The notes under the pieces are model-generated. The model was not told the origin of the DNA. It made no database searches and saw only the letters and a program-made list of their open reading frames with translations. Of a stretch of 64,000 bases of DNA, positions 47,018 to 56,563 are shown in pieces. Source of the DNA: Aurantibacter crassamenti. Its GTDB lineage: Bacteria > Bacteroidota > Bacteroidia > Flavobacteriales > Flavobacteriaceae. Location: contig NZ_JAFBGM010000001.1 of assembly GCF_016811105.1 (NCBI RefSeq), positions 887,126-951,125 of the forward strand, given 5' to 3'. A program made the position numbers and the translations under genes. Within the stretch, counting starts at the first letter, position 1; each line of letters opens with the position of its first letter.

Positions 47018-48835
47018 ATGTGTGGAATAACTGGCATTTATAGTAAAGACGCTGTTGATAGGCTTGAAAAACGTATTGACATAATGAATGAATCTATAGC
47101 ACACAGAGGTCCAGATTCTGGGGCATTCTATACGTTTGAGCAAAAACTAGCTTTAGGTCATAGGCGTTTAAGTATTATAGATTTACGTGAAATTGCGAAC
47201 CAGCCTATGCATTCTTCAAGTGGTGTTTGGCATATTGTTTTCAATGGAGAAATCTATAATTTTCAAGAAATAGCAAATGAACTAAATTATACATTTACTT
47301 CTGATTCAGATACTGAGGTAATTCTTGCTGCGGTGCAAGAAAAAAGTTTGAATTGGTTCTTAGAAATTGCGAATGGAATGTTTTCTATTGCACTTTTTAA
47401 TTCTGAAACCAAAGAGCTTTTTCTGGTAAGAGATAGGTTAGGAATAAAGCCATTATACTATTATAAAGACAATCAGAACCTTGTGTTTTCATCTGAGATA
47501 AAAGGTATTCTTTCTAGTGGTTTAGTTGAAGCTAAATTCAATGAATTAGCTGTAGACGAGTATTTGGCGAATAGATATATTAGATCACCATATACATTCT
47601 TTGAAAATATTTATCAGATTCAACCAGGTACCTATTTAACAGTTAAAGGTGATTTGTCGGTTACTGAAACCATATACTGGAACCTTCCAACAGCTTTTAA
47701 TACAGCTACCGAATTTAATGAAGATAGCATTGCTGAAAAATTTGAAGAAGAGTTGGTAAAAGCAATTAAATATAGACTCATTGCTGACGTTCCATTAGGC
47801 ACCTATTTGAGCGGCGGTGTTGACTCAAGCTTAATTACAGCTATAACAGCACTCGAAAAAGTAGATGCTGTAAACACTTACACAATTGGTTTTGAAGAGC
47901 TCAATGAATTCTCTTACGCACAACAAATTGCTGATAAATACCATACAGTACATCACGAATTGTTGATGCAGAAATCAGATTACATGAACCAATGGGAACG
48001 TCTCATAGGTTTCAAGGATGCGCCGCTAGGTGTGCCAAATGAAATCCCCTTAGCAGTAATGTCTTCTAAATTAAAAGAGAAAATAACAGTTGTATTATCA
48101 GGTGAAGGGGCAGATGAATTAATGGGTGGTTATGGACGAATTTTTAGAGCTCCTTTTGATTATGAAAATGAAGAGATTGATCAGTCTTTTTATTCTTATT
48201 TGATGAATAAATATGAATATGTTCCTCGAGAAATGCGAGATCAACTAATTACGACTCCAACAAAATATCGAGAAGAATTTGATAAACAAATACAATTAGA
48301 ATTTGAGAATACTGCAAATGAAGAAAATGTATTTCGTTTTTTTCATAATTACCATGTAAAAGGCTTATTACAGCGAGTTGATATGACAACAATGCAAACT
48401 TCTGTTGAGGCAAGAGTACCTTTTTTAGATCATAAACTCATTGAATATGCTTATAATGAAATACCTTATGTACTCAAATTAAAGTGGATTAATGAAGAGT
48501 CAAAAGCCGCTGCTAAGCAACAATGCGCAGATGAATATAGTGAAGAGCTAGACACTCCTAAGTATTTGCTTAGAAAAATAGCGTATAAATATCTACCCGA
48601 TGAAACCATAACCCGGAAAAAAGTAGGTTTTCCAGTACCATTAACGCAATGGTTTGAGAACTTAGAGGAAATGGCTCGGAAGTTATTAACGAAAAGTTCT
48701 TGGTTGAAACCCGGAGTAATTGAAGAATTGATATCAAAAAGTAAAACAGAAACTAGGGCAGGACAAATATTATGGATGTTTCTTAATATTGAACTATTTA
48801 AAAGACAGTATTTTTCAAAAGAATGGAGATGGTAA
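47018..48835 (+). CDS. asnB: glutamine-dependent asparagine synthetase-like amidotransferase
   Basis: A 605-residue protein with the two AsnB parts. The class II glutaminase domain begins with Cys2 in MCGITGIYS and has HRGPDSGAF and FNGEIYNF. The synthetase domain has the PP-loop LSGGVDSSLITAIT near residue 265, LSGEGADELMGGYGR and VEARVPFLDHKLIEYA. In polysaccharide loci such enzymes often amidate sugar acids or amino acid substituents, so a role in modifying the glycan is plausible rather than general asparagine synthesis. It sits between rfbD and the cytidylyltransferase gene with very short gaps. Confidence 0.88.
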   Translation: MCGITGIYSKDAVDRLEKRIDIMNESIAHRGPDSGAFYTFEQKLALGHRRLSIIDLREIANQPMHSSSGVWHIVFNGEIYNFQEIANELNYTFTSDSDTEVILAAVQEKSLNWFLEIANGMFSIALFNSETKELFLVRDRLGIKPLYYYKDNQNLVFSSEIKGILSSGLVEAKFNELAVDEYLANRYIRSPYTFFENIYQIQPGTYLTVKGDLSVTETIYWNLPTAFNTATEFNEDSIAEKFEEELVKAIKYRLIADVPLGTYLSGGVDSSLITAITALEKVDAVNTYTIGFEELNEFSYAQQIADKYHTVHHELLMQKSDYMNQWERLIGFKDAPLGVPNEIPLAVMSSKLKEKITVVLSGEGADELMGGYGRIFRAPFDYENEEIDQSFYSYLMNKYEYVPREMRDQLITTPTKYREEFDKQIQLEFENTANEENVFRFFHNYHVKGLLQRVDMTTMQTSVEARVPFLDHKLIEYAYNEIPYVLKLKWINEESKAAAKQQCADEYSEELDTPKYLLRKIAYKYLPDETITRKKVGFPVPLTQWFENLEEMARKLLTKSSWLKPGVIEELISKSKTETRAGQILWMFLNIELFKRQYFSKEWRW

Positions 48836-48850
48836 TAAAAAGTAATCAAA

Positions 48851-49288
48851 ATGTATAAAAGAGGAGATGAAAAAATTGTAATTGGATACACTTCAGGTGT
48901 ATACGACTTGTTTCATATCGGACACTTAAATTTGATTAAAAACGCAAAAGGACTTTGCGACAAATTAATTGTAGGGGTTACAAGCGATGAATTAGTGGCC
49001 TATAAAAACAAAAAATCAGTTATTCCACATTTAGAGCGTATGGAGATTGTACGAAATATTCGTCAAGTTGATTCGGTTGTGCCGCAAAATGACATGGATA
49101 AATTTAAAATGTGGCAACGTTTAAAATTTGATATTATGTTCGTTGGTGATGATTGGTTTGAAACTGAAAAATGGCAAGAGTTAGATGATAAGTTTAAAGA
49201 AGTAGGAGTTAAGATTGTTTATTTTCCATATACCAAAGGAACCTCTTCTACATTGATTAATCAGGCCTTAAAAGATTTAAGAGGCTAA
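48851..49288 (+). CDS. TagD-like glycerol-3-phosphate cytidylyltransferase
   Basis: A 145-residue nucleotidyltransferase of the cytidylyltransferase-like family. The HxGH motif is GVYDLFHIGHLNLIKNAK near residues 15-32 and the C-terminal ISTTKI-like motif is TKGTSSTLINQAL. The size and motifs fit TagD/Gct enzymes that make CDP-glycerol from CTP and glycerol-3-phosphate. This reading is supported by a TagB/TagF-like glycerophosphotransferase three genes downstream, which would use CDP-glycerol. Other small nucleotidyltransferases such as FAD synthetase or HldE-like adenylyltransferases share the fold, so the substrate is inferred from context. Confidence 0.83.
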   Translation: MYKRGDEKIVIGYTSGVYDLFHIGHLNLIKNAKGLCDKLIVGVTSDELVAYKNKKSVIPHLERMEIVRNIRQVDSVVPQNDMDKFKMWQRLKFDIMFVGDDWFETEKWQELDDKFKEVGVKIVYFPYTKGTSSTLINQALKDLRG

Positions 49289-49307
49289 GCGTTAATATCT
49301 ACAATAC

Positions 49308-50438
49308 ATGAAAGTAAAAAATCTTATTGTTTTTGGCACAAGACCTGAAGCCATTAAAATGGCTCCTTTAGTTAAGGAATTTGAAAAGCATTCATCAGTT
49401 TTTGAAACTAAGGTGTGTATTACAGCGCAACATCGTGAAATGCTTGATCAAGTAGTTGATTTTTTTGATATTACGCCTGACTACGATATGAATCTTATGA
49501 AGCCGAATCAAAATCTTTTTACTTTAACGGCTGACATTATAACAGGCCTTAAAAGTGTTCTTGACGATTTTAAACCCAATTATGTTTATGTACACGGTGA
49601 TACAACAACCACTATGGCTTCAAGTATTGCTGCATTTTATTCTGGTGCGCAGGTATGTCATATTGAAGCAGGCCTGAGAACATTTAACAAAAAATCTCCT
49701 TTCCCAGAAGAAATGAATCGGTCAATAACTGGTCGTGTGGCAGATTTCCATTTTGCTCCAACCATTACAGCGCGTCAAAATCTTCTTAAAGAGAACATCG
49801 CAGAATCAGATATTATTATAACCGGAAATACAGTAATAGATGCCTTACAACTTAGTGTTGAGAGGGTAATGCATGCTGATTATGTAAATCCAGAAATAGA
49901 AAAATTAAAGAGTATTTTAAACCCTGGGAAACGGTTAATTCTTGTAACGGGGCATAGACGTGAGAATCATGGTCAGGGTTTTATTGACATTTGCAATGCC
50001 TTAAGTGAAATAGCTCAGAAACATGATGATGTTCAGATAATTTATCCGGTACATTTGAACCCTAACGTCCAAAAACCGGTTTATCGAATTTTGGAGAATG
50101 TTGATAATATTAAGTTAATCGCACCACTCTCGTATCCTGGTTTCGTTTGGTTAATGCATCGTAGTTTTCTAATTATTACAGATAGTGGTGGTGTACAAGA
50201 AGAGGCGCCAAGTCTCGGTAAACCAGTTTTGGTGATGCGTGATACAACAGAACGACCAGAGGCTGTTGAAGCAGGCACTGTAATTTTAACAGGAACTGAC
50301 ACAAAAAAGATAGTAAAGGAAGCAGAAGAACTATTAAATAGTAAAACAAAATACAATGAAATGAGTTTGCGACATAACCCATACGGGGATGGCAAAGCTT
50401 GTGAAAGCATTGTAAATTTTATTCAAAACCAACTATAA
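49308..50438 (+). CDS. wecB: UDP-N-acetylglucosamine 2-epimerase (non-hydrolysing)
   Basis: A 376-residue WecB/MnaA-family epimerase that interconverts UDP-GlcNAc and UDP-ManNAc. Motifs: FGTRPEAIKMAPLVKEF at residues 9-25, VHGDTTTTMASSIAAFYSG, HIEAGLRTFNKKSPFPEE (His/Glu catalytic), VTGHRRENHGQGF and TDSGGVQEEAPSLGKPVLVM. Length fits. It lies in the main operon, 19 bases after the cytidylyltransferase, and suggests that ManNAc or a derivative is part of the glycan. Confidence 0.94.
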   Translation: MKVKNLIVFGTRPEAIKMAPLVKEFEKHSSVFETKVCITAQHREMLDQVVDFFDITPDYDMNLMKPNQNLFTLTADIITGLKSVLDDFKPNYVYVHGDTTTTMASSIAAFYSGAQVCHIEAGLRTFNKKSPFPEEMNRSITGRVADFHFAPTITARQNLLKENIAESDIIITGNTVIDALQLSVERVMHADYVNPEIEKLKSILNPGKRLILVTGHRRENHGQGFIDICNALSEIAQKHDDVQIIYPVHLNPNVQKPVYRILENVDNIKLIAPLSYPGFVWLMHRSFLIITDSGGVQEEAPSLGKPVLVMRDTTERPEAVEAGTVILTGTDTKKIVKEAEELLNSKTKYNEMSLRHNPYGDGKACESIVNFIQNQL

Positions 50439-50454
50439 ATCTTGAATTTCTATA

Positions 50455-51726
50455 TTGTTCCATATAAAAAACATATACCAAAGGTTTAGTAAGAACCAGC
50501 TGTTCAAGAATTTTGTTTCTTTATTTTCATTGCAGGGTATTAATTTGGTATTACCTTTTTTAACGCTACCTTATTTGGGTAGGGTGTTAGGAGCAGAGAA
50601 GTATGGTGTTGTTTTAATGGTATATGCAGTAATGCAATATTTGTTCGTGCTTTGTGATTATGGCTTCAATCTTTCTGCCACTAAAGATGTTTCTATTTAT
50701 AGAGAGGATAAACAAAAAATCGATTCAATTTTTAGTAATATCTATTACATTAAATTGGTCTTGGTGCTTATAGCATTTTTGCTTTTAGTTATTTGTGTGT
50801 TTTCAGTCGAAGCATTGTCTGATCATAAATTGGCATATCTTTTTGGTTTTGGAATTGTTATTGGCCAAGTCTTAAATCCAATTTGGTTTTTTCAAGGAAT
50901 GGAGAACATGAAGTATATGACACGGGTAAATGTTGTTGCTAAAGGATTGTTTACAGCTTTGATATTTTTGATAATAAAGACAGAAGAAGATTATTTTAAG
51001 GTGCCTTTGTTATATTCTATTGGTTTTGTTATTGGCGGCTTGTTTTCAATCTACTTGGCATTTCATTATTTTGATGTAAAATTTAGAAAACCAGATAAAG
51101 TAGAAATAAAAAGACTACTTGGTAATAGTACACAGTATTTTTTCTCTCGATCAGCTGCCGCATTGTATACTTCGAGTAATACTTTTATTGCGGGTCTTGC
51201 ACTAGGCAATTATTTTGCAGGAATTTTTGGTGCTGCTGAGAAAATTTTCATGGCTATGACAGTAGTTTATGCACCCTTAGGAGATTCTTTATATCCATAC
51301 ATGGCAAAAAATAGAGATCTAAAATTATTTAAAAAGATTTTTATAGCGGTACTATTGATAAACACTTTAGTTGCAACTGGCGTTTACTTTTTTAGTGAGA
51401 ACATAGTAGTATTAATTTTTGGGTCTGATTTTGTTGAAAGTGCAAGTTTATTAAGGTTGCTATGTGTGCTTACTGTAATTTACGTACCCGCTGTAATGAT
51501 TGGGTACCCTCTACTTGGAGCTTTAGGTAAAGAAAAGTATGCAAATTATAGTGTAGTGTTTGCTTCTTTGTTTCATGTTACTTTATTAATAGTCTTGTAT
51601 AATTATTTGACTGTTCATCGAATAGTATATTTATTATTATTTACGCAATTAATAGTGCTTACCATTCGGTTGATAGGGGTTAAAAAATTAAAAAAAGAAC
51701 TAAAACAAAACATAAAAATTAACTGA
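50455..51726 (+). CDS. Wzx-type polysaccharide flippase
   Basis: A 423-residue membrane protein of the MOP/PST flippase family with about 12 hydrophobic segments. The N-terminal NFVSLFSLQGINLVLPFLTL and PYLGRVLGAEKYG are characteristic of Wzx/RfbX, as are the amphipathic residues of NPIWFFQGMENMKYM. It moves lipid-linked repeat units across the inner membrane. The start appears to be TTG at 50455: no ATG is in frame before residue 61, and the TTG gives the expected hydrophilic lead before helix 1. The gap to wecB is 16 bases. Confidence 0.88.
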   Translation: MFHIKNIYQRFSKNQLFKNFVSLFSLQGINLVLPFLTLPYLGRVLGAEKYGVVLMVYAVMQYLFVLCDYGFNLSATKDVSIYREDKQKIDSIFSNIYYIKLVLVLIAFLLLVICVFSVEALSDHKLAYLFGFGIVIGQVLNPIWFFQGMENMKYMTRVNVVAKGLFTALIFLIIKTEEDYFKVPLLYSIGFVIGGLFSIYLAFHYFDVKFRKPDKVEIKRLLGNSTQYFFSRSAAALYTSSNTFIAGLALGNYFAGIFGAAEKIFMAMTVVYAPLGDSLYPYMAKNRDLKLFKKIFIAVLLINTLVATGVYFFSENIVVLIFGSDFVESASLLRLLCVLTVIYVPAVMIGYPLLGALGKEKYANYSVVFASLFHVTLLIVLYNYLTVHRIVYLLLFTQLIVLTIRLIGVKKLKKELKQNIKIN

Positions 51727-51761
51727 ATCAAATAGACTTTAATATAGTATCAAAAACTGAA

Positions 51762-52910
51762 ATGAAACGATTTGCCTTATTTTTATTTGAGAAGATAGTT
51801 TTTGGTTTTCTCTGCGCTTTTATTCCGAAGAATAAACATATGGTGCTTTTTGGTACAGGTTTTCATAGTTTTTCAGATAATCCAAAATTCTTATTTATAC
51901 ATTTTCAAAACCATCAGTTTTATCGACCAATATGGATTTCTTCAAACCGTGATGAGGTGAAGATTTTAAGAAAACAAGGTTATAGTTGTAAATATAGATG
52001 GAGTTTAGGTGCATTTTGGTCTATTGTTCGGGCTCCTTTATTCTTTATATCTCATAACATCAAAGATATTTATCCTGTTGTGCCTAAAAGGGCTGTTGTA
52101 ATCAATCTGTGGCATGGCACCCCCATAAAAAAAATTGGTTTTGATTCTTTGAAAGAGCAAGAATGGATAAAGAGGTTACAAAATTCAGGGCGAAAATTGC
52201 CTTATGATAGATGGGATTATTTTATTTCAGCTTCGCCTAATACTAGCTTTATTTTTGAAAAAGCCATGGGGTTACATAAAGCTAAGATAAAATCTCTAGG
52301 ACAGCCAAGAACAGATCTAATCTATCAAGCTTCAAATAACAATAAAGTAAAAACAACAATAGAGGTTAATCTTAACTTTCAAGAAATTAGCGATAAATAC
52401 AAAATATTATACACGCCTACTTTTAGAAATAATGATCGGTCAACCGATAAAATAAAACAGTCATTAATTGAAATTAATAATAAGCTCAACAAAGATCAGG
52501 GACAAGTAATATTGTTTAAGCCTCATCCGCTAGATAGCAGTATTTTTGATGATCATTTTTTCAAATCGCTTGATAATGTAATTAACGTTTCTAAGCAAGA
52601 TACACAGAACCTTTTATGTGTAGCAGATGTACTCATCACTGATTATTCTTCAATCATGTTTGATTTTATGTTAACTGGGAAACCAATAATATCTTACATC
52701 TTTGATTTAGATGAATATGTTGCAGAAAATGGTGGATTTTATTTTTCTTTTGAAGAAATAGGAACAACAATAGCCACCAATTCTTCTGAATTAGTAACAT
52801 TATTTCACGACCAACAATTAGTGGCTGGTACATATGATAAGTTTAAATTCAATACAATCGATAGTTCAATTGAGATAGAAAGGTTTATAAATACGCTACG
52901 TAAAGATTAA
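51762..52910 (+). CDS. CDP-glycerol:glycerophosphotransferase-like (TagB/TagF family)
   Basis: A 382-residue protein with the TagB/TagF C-terminal signatures: VINLWHGTPIKKIGF near residue 113 and LLCVADVLITDYSSIMFDF near residue 287, followed by LTGKPIISYIFDLDEY. An N-terminal amphipathic or hydrophobic stretch (residues 1-25) could associate with the membrane. Family members transfer glycerol phosphate from CDP-glycerol to polysaccharide or teichoic primers. Together with the TagD-like enzyme upstream, it implies that a glycerol phosphate group is added to the glycan or lipid carrier. Acceptor and extent of polymerisation are not known. Start is an ATG preceded by a 35-base gap from the flippase. 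Confidence 0.86.
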   Translation: MKRFALFLFEKIVFGFLCAFIPKNKHMVLFGTGFHSFSDNPKFLFIHFQNHQFYRPIWISSNRDEVKILRKQGYSCKYRWSLGAFWSIVRAPLFFISHNIKDIYPVVPKRAVVINLWHGTPIKKIGFDSLKEQEWIKRLQNSGRKLPYDRWDYFISASPNTSFIFEKAMGLHKAKIKSLGQPRTDLIYQASNNNKVKTTIEVNLNFQEISDKYKILYTPTFRNNDRSTDKIKQSLIEINNKLNKDQGQVILFKPHPLDSSIFDDHFFKSLDNVINVSKQDTQNLLCVADVLITDYSSIMFDFMLTGKPIISYIFDLDEYVAENGGFYFSFEEIGTTIATNSSELVTLFHDQQLVAGTYDKFKFNTIDSSIEIERFINTLRKD

Positions 52911-53068
52911 GAAAAACGCTTTTAGAAAATGATAAACCAAGAACAAAACATAACAATATTACCAATACTAAGGTGTTATATAAGATAACAGTAGCTAAAT
53001 AAGTAACTTTGTCATTTTTAGATGGCAGATTAAGAATCTTAGTTTTAAGATTGTAAATCAATATTAAA
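52911..53068. other. intergenic region with candidate promoter
   Basis: 158 bases without an ORF. TAACTTTG at 53004-53011 fits the -7 consensus for the following lipoprotein gene, suggesting an independent transcription start inside the locus. No TTG at the normal -33 distance was found. Confidence 0.5.
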
Positions 53069-54241
53069 ATGACACCAAATCCTTTTATTTTCGGAAAACA
53101 CTTCTTTGTTTGGGCGGCATGCTTTGTTCTATTAAGTTGCAGTTTGGATGAGGAATATGATGATTTGACCGAAGGTCTAACTGAGTTGGAAGCAGGCGAA
53201 CTTATTTATTATTCGATTTCAAAGTTTGATGAAAATACAAATAGTTATACCGATACTTTTAAAAGTACTAGAATAATTCCCGAACGAAGTGCTTTGGTTC
53301 TTATAGATGTTTGGAAAAATGAATTTTTAGACACATTGACCATAAATAACATTAATCCCTTAATTGAAGAGTTTAATGCTATGGGTTCTAAAGTTATATA
53401 TGCTCCTTCTCAAGAGCCTCAAAATGAAAATTTGTTGATTATTGAAGAAGGTGTCCATTTCTATGATCTTGATGTAATGGATGGTTATCTTAACGAGCAT
53501 GAAATTGAAAACCTATTTTACGTTGGCTTTGATACTTTTCACTGTGTTCTTGACAAACCAAATGGTATTTTTAACATAAAAAAGCGCAAATCAAATCTCA
53601 AGATTTTTGTGCTAGAAGAGGGTGTTTTATCCTTTACCAAAGAAATGAAGGAATCATCTTTAGCCTTGCTCAAGAAAAATAATGTTGGTATAGTTGAAAA
53701 CGACGCAAATGACCTTGAATTTCCCCAGCAAACAATTGTTGACATTTATGCCAAGACTAAAGAAGAAGCTAGAGCAGGCAACAATTTTGTGATTTTATTT
53801 GAAAATAGTGAATACAATGTAGATATAGAAAATTTGAAGAATGAGCTTTTACGACTTAAAGTTAATTATGGTACAGTAAAAAAAGGTATCCTAGAGTTCA
53901 ACGGTCGTGAAATAACACCTCCAGATTTTATTAAACTTCTTCGAGATCAAGAAGTTAGAAATTTATATTATGCTGGGTCATATTTGAATAATGAATTATT
54001 ATGGAGTGATTATGGTGTTCTGCAACTTTATGTTAAGATTAGATATCAAAACGTTCAAGGGCTTCCATGGCCTTATATAATTAATGATATGGCACTCATG
54101 GCACCAACCCATTCACTTGACGTTAATCTTGAAAAAGCAACCATTTTAAATCATTATAGAATGATACATAATATTACTAGTACAACTCTATTGAATGATT
54201 TGGAATTAATGTATAATGAAGCTAACTTGGCCGAAAATTAA
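53069..54241 (+). CDS. lipoprotein with cysteine hydrolase (isochorismatase-like) features, possibly duplicated domain
   Basis: A 390-residue predicted lipoprotein; lipobox LLSC with cysteine at residue 24. Residues about 74-220 resemble the cysteine hydrolase (isochorismatase-like) fold: ALVLIDVWKNEF corresponds to the Asp-bearing first strand and LFYVGFDTFHCVL to the strand and helix carrying the nucleophile Cys, near residue 158. Residues about 238-390 may be a second, degenerate copy: FVILFENSEYNVD matches the first strand region, and LYYAGSYLNNELL the second, with the Cys replaced. I cannot find a described lipoprotein of this type from memory. It lies within the polysaccharide locus between TagB/TagF-like and polymerase genes and has its own candidate promoter. 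Substrate unknown; the assignment rests on motifs only. Confidence 0.55.
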   Translation: MTPNPFIFGKHFFVWAACFVLLSCSLDEEYDDLTEGLTELEAGELIYYSISKFDENTNSYTDTFKSTRIIPERSALVLIDVWKNEFLDTLTINNINPLIEEFNAMGSKVIYAPSQEPQNENLLIIEEGVHFYDLDVMDGYLNEHEIENLFYVGFDTFHCVLDKPNGIFNIKKRKSNLKIFVLEEGVLSFTKEMKESSLALLKKNNVGIVENDANDLEFPQQTIVDIYAKTKEEARAGNNFVILFENSEYNVDIENLKNELLRLKVNYGTVKKGILEFNGREITPPDFIKLLRDQEVRNLYYAGSYLNNELLWSDYGVLQLYVKIRYQNVQGLPWPYIINDMALMAPTHSLDVNLEKATILNHYRMIHNITSTTLLNDLELMYNEANLAEN

Positions 54242-54261
54242 GAATATAAGAATATCGGTAC

Positions 54262-55449
54262 GTGAGAAAAATTAGACTTTTTAATGTACTGCATCCGGCG
54301 ATTTTCTTCTTGGTTGCCTTTGTGTTCTTTTTAATGCTTTATCCTTTTTTTTTAGAAAATTATTTTCCTTTTTTTGAAACCACACTTAAGACCAATGCGC
54401 TACTTTTTGTTTATTTGGCGACGTTTCTTATAGCGGCACATTTTGCACCAAACTTTCTGTTGGTTAAAACCTTTCCTAAATTAAAAGATGTTATACCCAA
54501 TGTAAGAATGGACATAAAACATTGGAAACGTGCATTTTATTTGTTCTTTCTGGCTGGTGTTGCTCTCTATCTATTCATTTATTTAATCAAAATGAAAACC
54601 ATTCCTATTTTTTTGGATAATTTAGAAAGCGCTAGAGTGGGGGCAAAAGCGGGATTGGGTAAGTATATACTAATTGGTAACGCCTTGATTAGTGTTAGTT
54701 TGGTCTATCGCTTTGCTATAGAAAAATTTGTTTTGAACAAAATAAAGCCAATTACCATTGTTTATCTTTTGATAGGCGTTTTTTTTGTAATGGGTATTGG
54801 GTTTAGAGGCCCGGCAGCGTATTTAGTTGTTAGTTGTTTTTTGGCTTACCTGATATTTACACAGAAATACCTTAATGAGCAAGGAGTGTCTTTTAAGTAT
54901 ATTGTAACTGGCATTCTGTTTATTATTTTCTTATCAATACTTGGGTATTATCGACATACTGGTGAGTTTTCATTTAGAGCTATAGGCTCAACAGCATGGA
55001 CAACAGCGGTTAATGTTAGTAATTTAGAGGCTATTGTCTACAACACTGATGAAAATGATGGGTATTATTATGGCCAAACAGTGTTAAGTGATTTAGGAAT
55101 GACAATAGGCCTTCATGAGAATGGATTCACCGGTGTGGTTTTAAAAGAAAGATATCAATTGGAATTTGAAGGAGAAGGAATGACTATTACTTCACCCGGA
55201 GAGGCTTATATGAACTTTGGATGGTTAGGAATTCTAATACACGCAATGTTTTTAGGAACTTTTGCTGGATTTATATATGAAATAGTTGTTCGAAGCGGTA
55301 AATTGAGCTGGTTTGTAATACTTGTGTTATTCAGTTTGAATTTTTCACGCCTTGCTGTTGGTGGTATTGTGGCTCCTGGTCTTTTCTTTCTAGTCCCGCA
55401 ATTTATACTTTGTGTTGCTTTTATATTTATTGCAAAATTGAAAATTTAA
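54262..55449 (+). CDS. Wzy-like oligosaccharide repeat unit polymerase
   Basis: A 395-residue polytopic membrane protein with about 10-12 hydrophobic segments and a large polar loop in the second half (GEFSFRAIGSTAWTTAVN to EGMTITSPGEAYMNFGWLG). This topology, and the GEAYMNFGWLGIL pattern at the end of the loop, fit O-antigen polysaccharide polymerases (Wzy). It would join flipped repeat units in the periplasm. The start is GTG at 54262, as no ATG lies near the first membrane segment. It is followed directly by the GT4 gene. Confidence 0.8.
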   Translation: MRKIRLFNVLHPAIFFLVAFVFFLMLYPFFLENYFPFFETTLKTNALLFVYLATFLIAAHFAPNFLLVKTFPKLKDVIPNVRMDIKHWKRAFYLFFLAGVALYLFIYLIKMKTIPIFLDNLESARVGAKAGLGKYILIGNALISVSLVYRFAIEKFVLNKIKPITIVYLLIGVFFVMGIGFRGPAAYLVVSCFLAYLIFTQKYLNEQGVSFKYIVTGILFIIFLSILGYYRHTGEFSFRAIGSTAWTTAVNVSNLEAIVYNTDENDGYYYGQTVLSDLGMTIGLHENGFTGVVLKERYQLEFEGEGMTITSPGEAYMNFGWLGILIHAMFLGTFAGFIYEIVVRSGKLSWFVILVLFSLNFSRLAVGGIVAPGLFFLVPQFILCVAFIFIAKLKI

Positions 55450-55451
55450 TT

Positions 55452-56555
55452 ATGAAGGTTTTATTCCAATCAAGAAGTAATTTGTATTCTGCCCCTGGAG
55501 GTGATACTACGCAAATTGAAAAAACTAAAGAGTATCTTGAAAAATTGGGTGTTGAGGTGGATATAAGTATCGAATTAGAACCAGATTTAACGGGTTATGA
55601 TATAGTTCATTTGTTTAACTTAATGGATCCACAAGAGCTTTATATGCAAATCAAGCACGCAAAAAAGCACAATAAGAAGGTAGCACTTTCTACAATTTAT
55701 GGGCTTTATACTGAGTTTGAAAGAAAAGCTAGGGGTGGTTTTGCCCAAAAGGTTGCCAATGTACTATCACCTTATACTATTAATTATATAAAAACTTTTT
55801 TAAGACACTTAAAAGATGGTAGAATGAACAAGGGTGTATATTACATGCTTTTTCGTGGATACTATCGATTGGCAAAAAAAGTTACAGAAGAGGTTGATGT
55901 TTTCTTACCCAATTCTTTGTCAGAAATGAAAAGAGTAGCTGGTGAATATAAATTGGAAAATTATAATTTTGTGGTAGTTCCAAACGCTGTTGACACTAAA
56001 CTTTTTAATCCTGCAACCGTTTCTGAAGATAGCATTGAAGAAGCTATGTTGAAGTATAAAGATTGTATTCTTTCAGTGGCTAGAATTGAAGGCAGAAAGT
56101 CTACACTAAATTTGATAAAAGCTGTAGGTAATCGATACCCATTGGTATTAATTGGTAACGAAACAAAAAATGATCCTGCATTTACCAATGCTGTTCACGA
56201 GACTGCAGGTGACAATGTTTATTTTACAGGACCAATACCGCACCACAAATTACCTATCTATTATAAATTGGCAAAAGTACATGCCCTAATAAGTTGGATG
56301 GAAACACCAGGGTTGTCTTCTCTAGAGGCGGCGGCTATGGAAACCAATATTGTAATCACAGAGAAAGGTGATACACGCGACTATTTTGAAGATTATGCCT
56401 ATTACTGTGAACCTGATGATGTAGACTCTATTAGTAAGGCGATTGATACGGCGTATTCAAAGCCTTTTGATAATGGTTTAAAAGACAAAATTCTTAAAGA
56501 ATATGTTTGGGAAGAAACTGCAAGAAAGACCTTAGAAGGGTATAATATGATATAA
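55452..56555 (+). CDS. glycosyltransferase family 4 protein
   Basis: A 367-residue GT-B glycosyltransferase. The N-terminus MKVLFQSRSNLYSAPGGDTT has the substrate-side Gly-rich loop, and the C-terminal half has ILSVARIEGRKSTLNLIKAV and the E-x7-E type motif in SWMETPGLSSLEAAAMETNIV near residue 283. Sugar and acceptor are not predictable. I start at the ATG at 55452, 2 bases after the polymerase stop, since the longer frame starts inside the polymerase. It runs convergently to the AlgJ/X-like gene with only 8 bases between stops. Confidence 0.88.
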   Translation: MKVLFQSRSNLYSAPGGDTTQIEKTKEYLEKLGVEVDISIELEPDLTGYDIVHLFNLMDPQELYMQIKHAKKHNKKVALSTIYGLYTEFERKARGGFAQKVANVLSPYTINYIKTFLRHLKDGRMNKGVYYMLFRGYYRLAKKVTEEVDVFLPNSLSEMKRVAGEYKLENYNFVVVPNAVDTKLFNPATVSEDSIEEAMLKYKDCILSVARIEGRKSTLNLIKAVGNRYPLVLIGNETKNDPAFTNAVHETAGDNVYFTGPIPHHKLPIYYKLAKVHALISWMETPGLSSLEAAAMETNIVITEKGDTRDYFEDYAYYCEPDDVDSISKAIDTAYSKPFDNGLKDKILKEYVWEETARKTLEGYNMI

Positions 56556-56563
56556 TGTTGATG

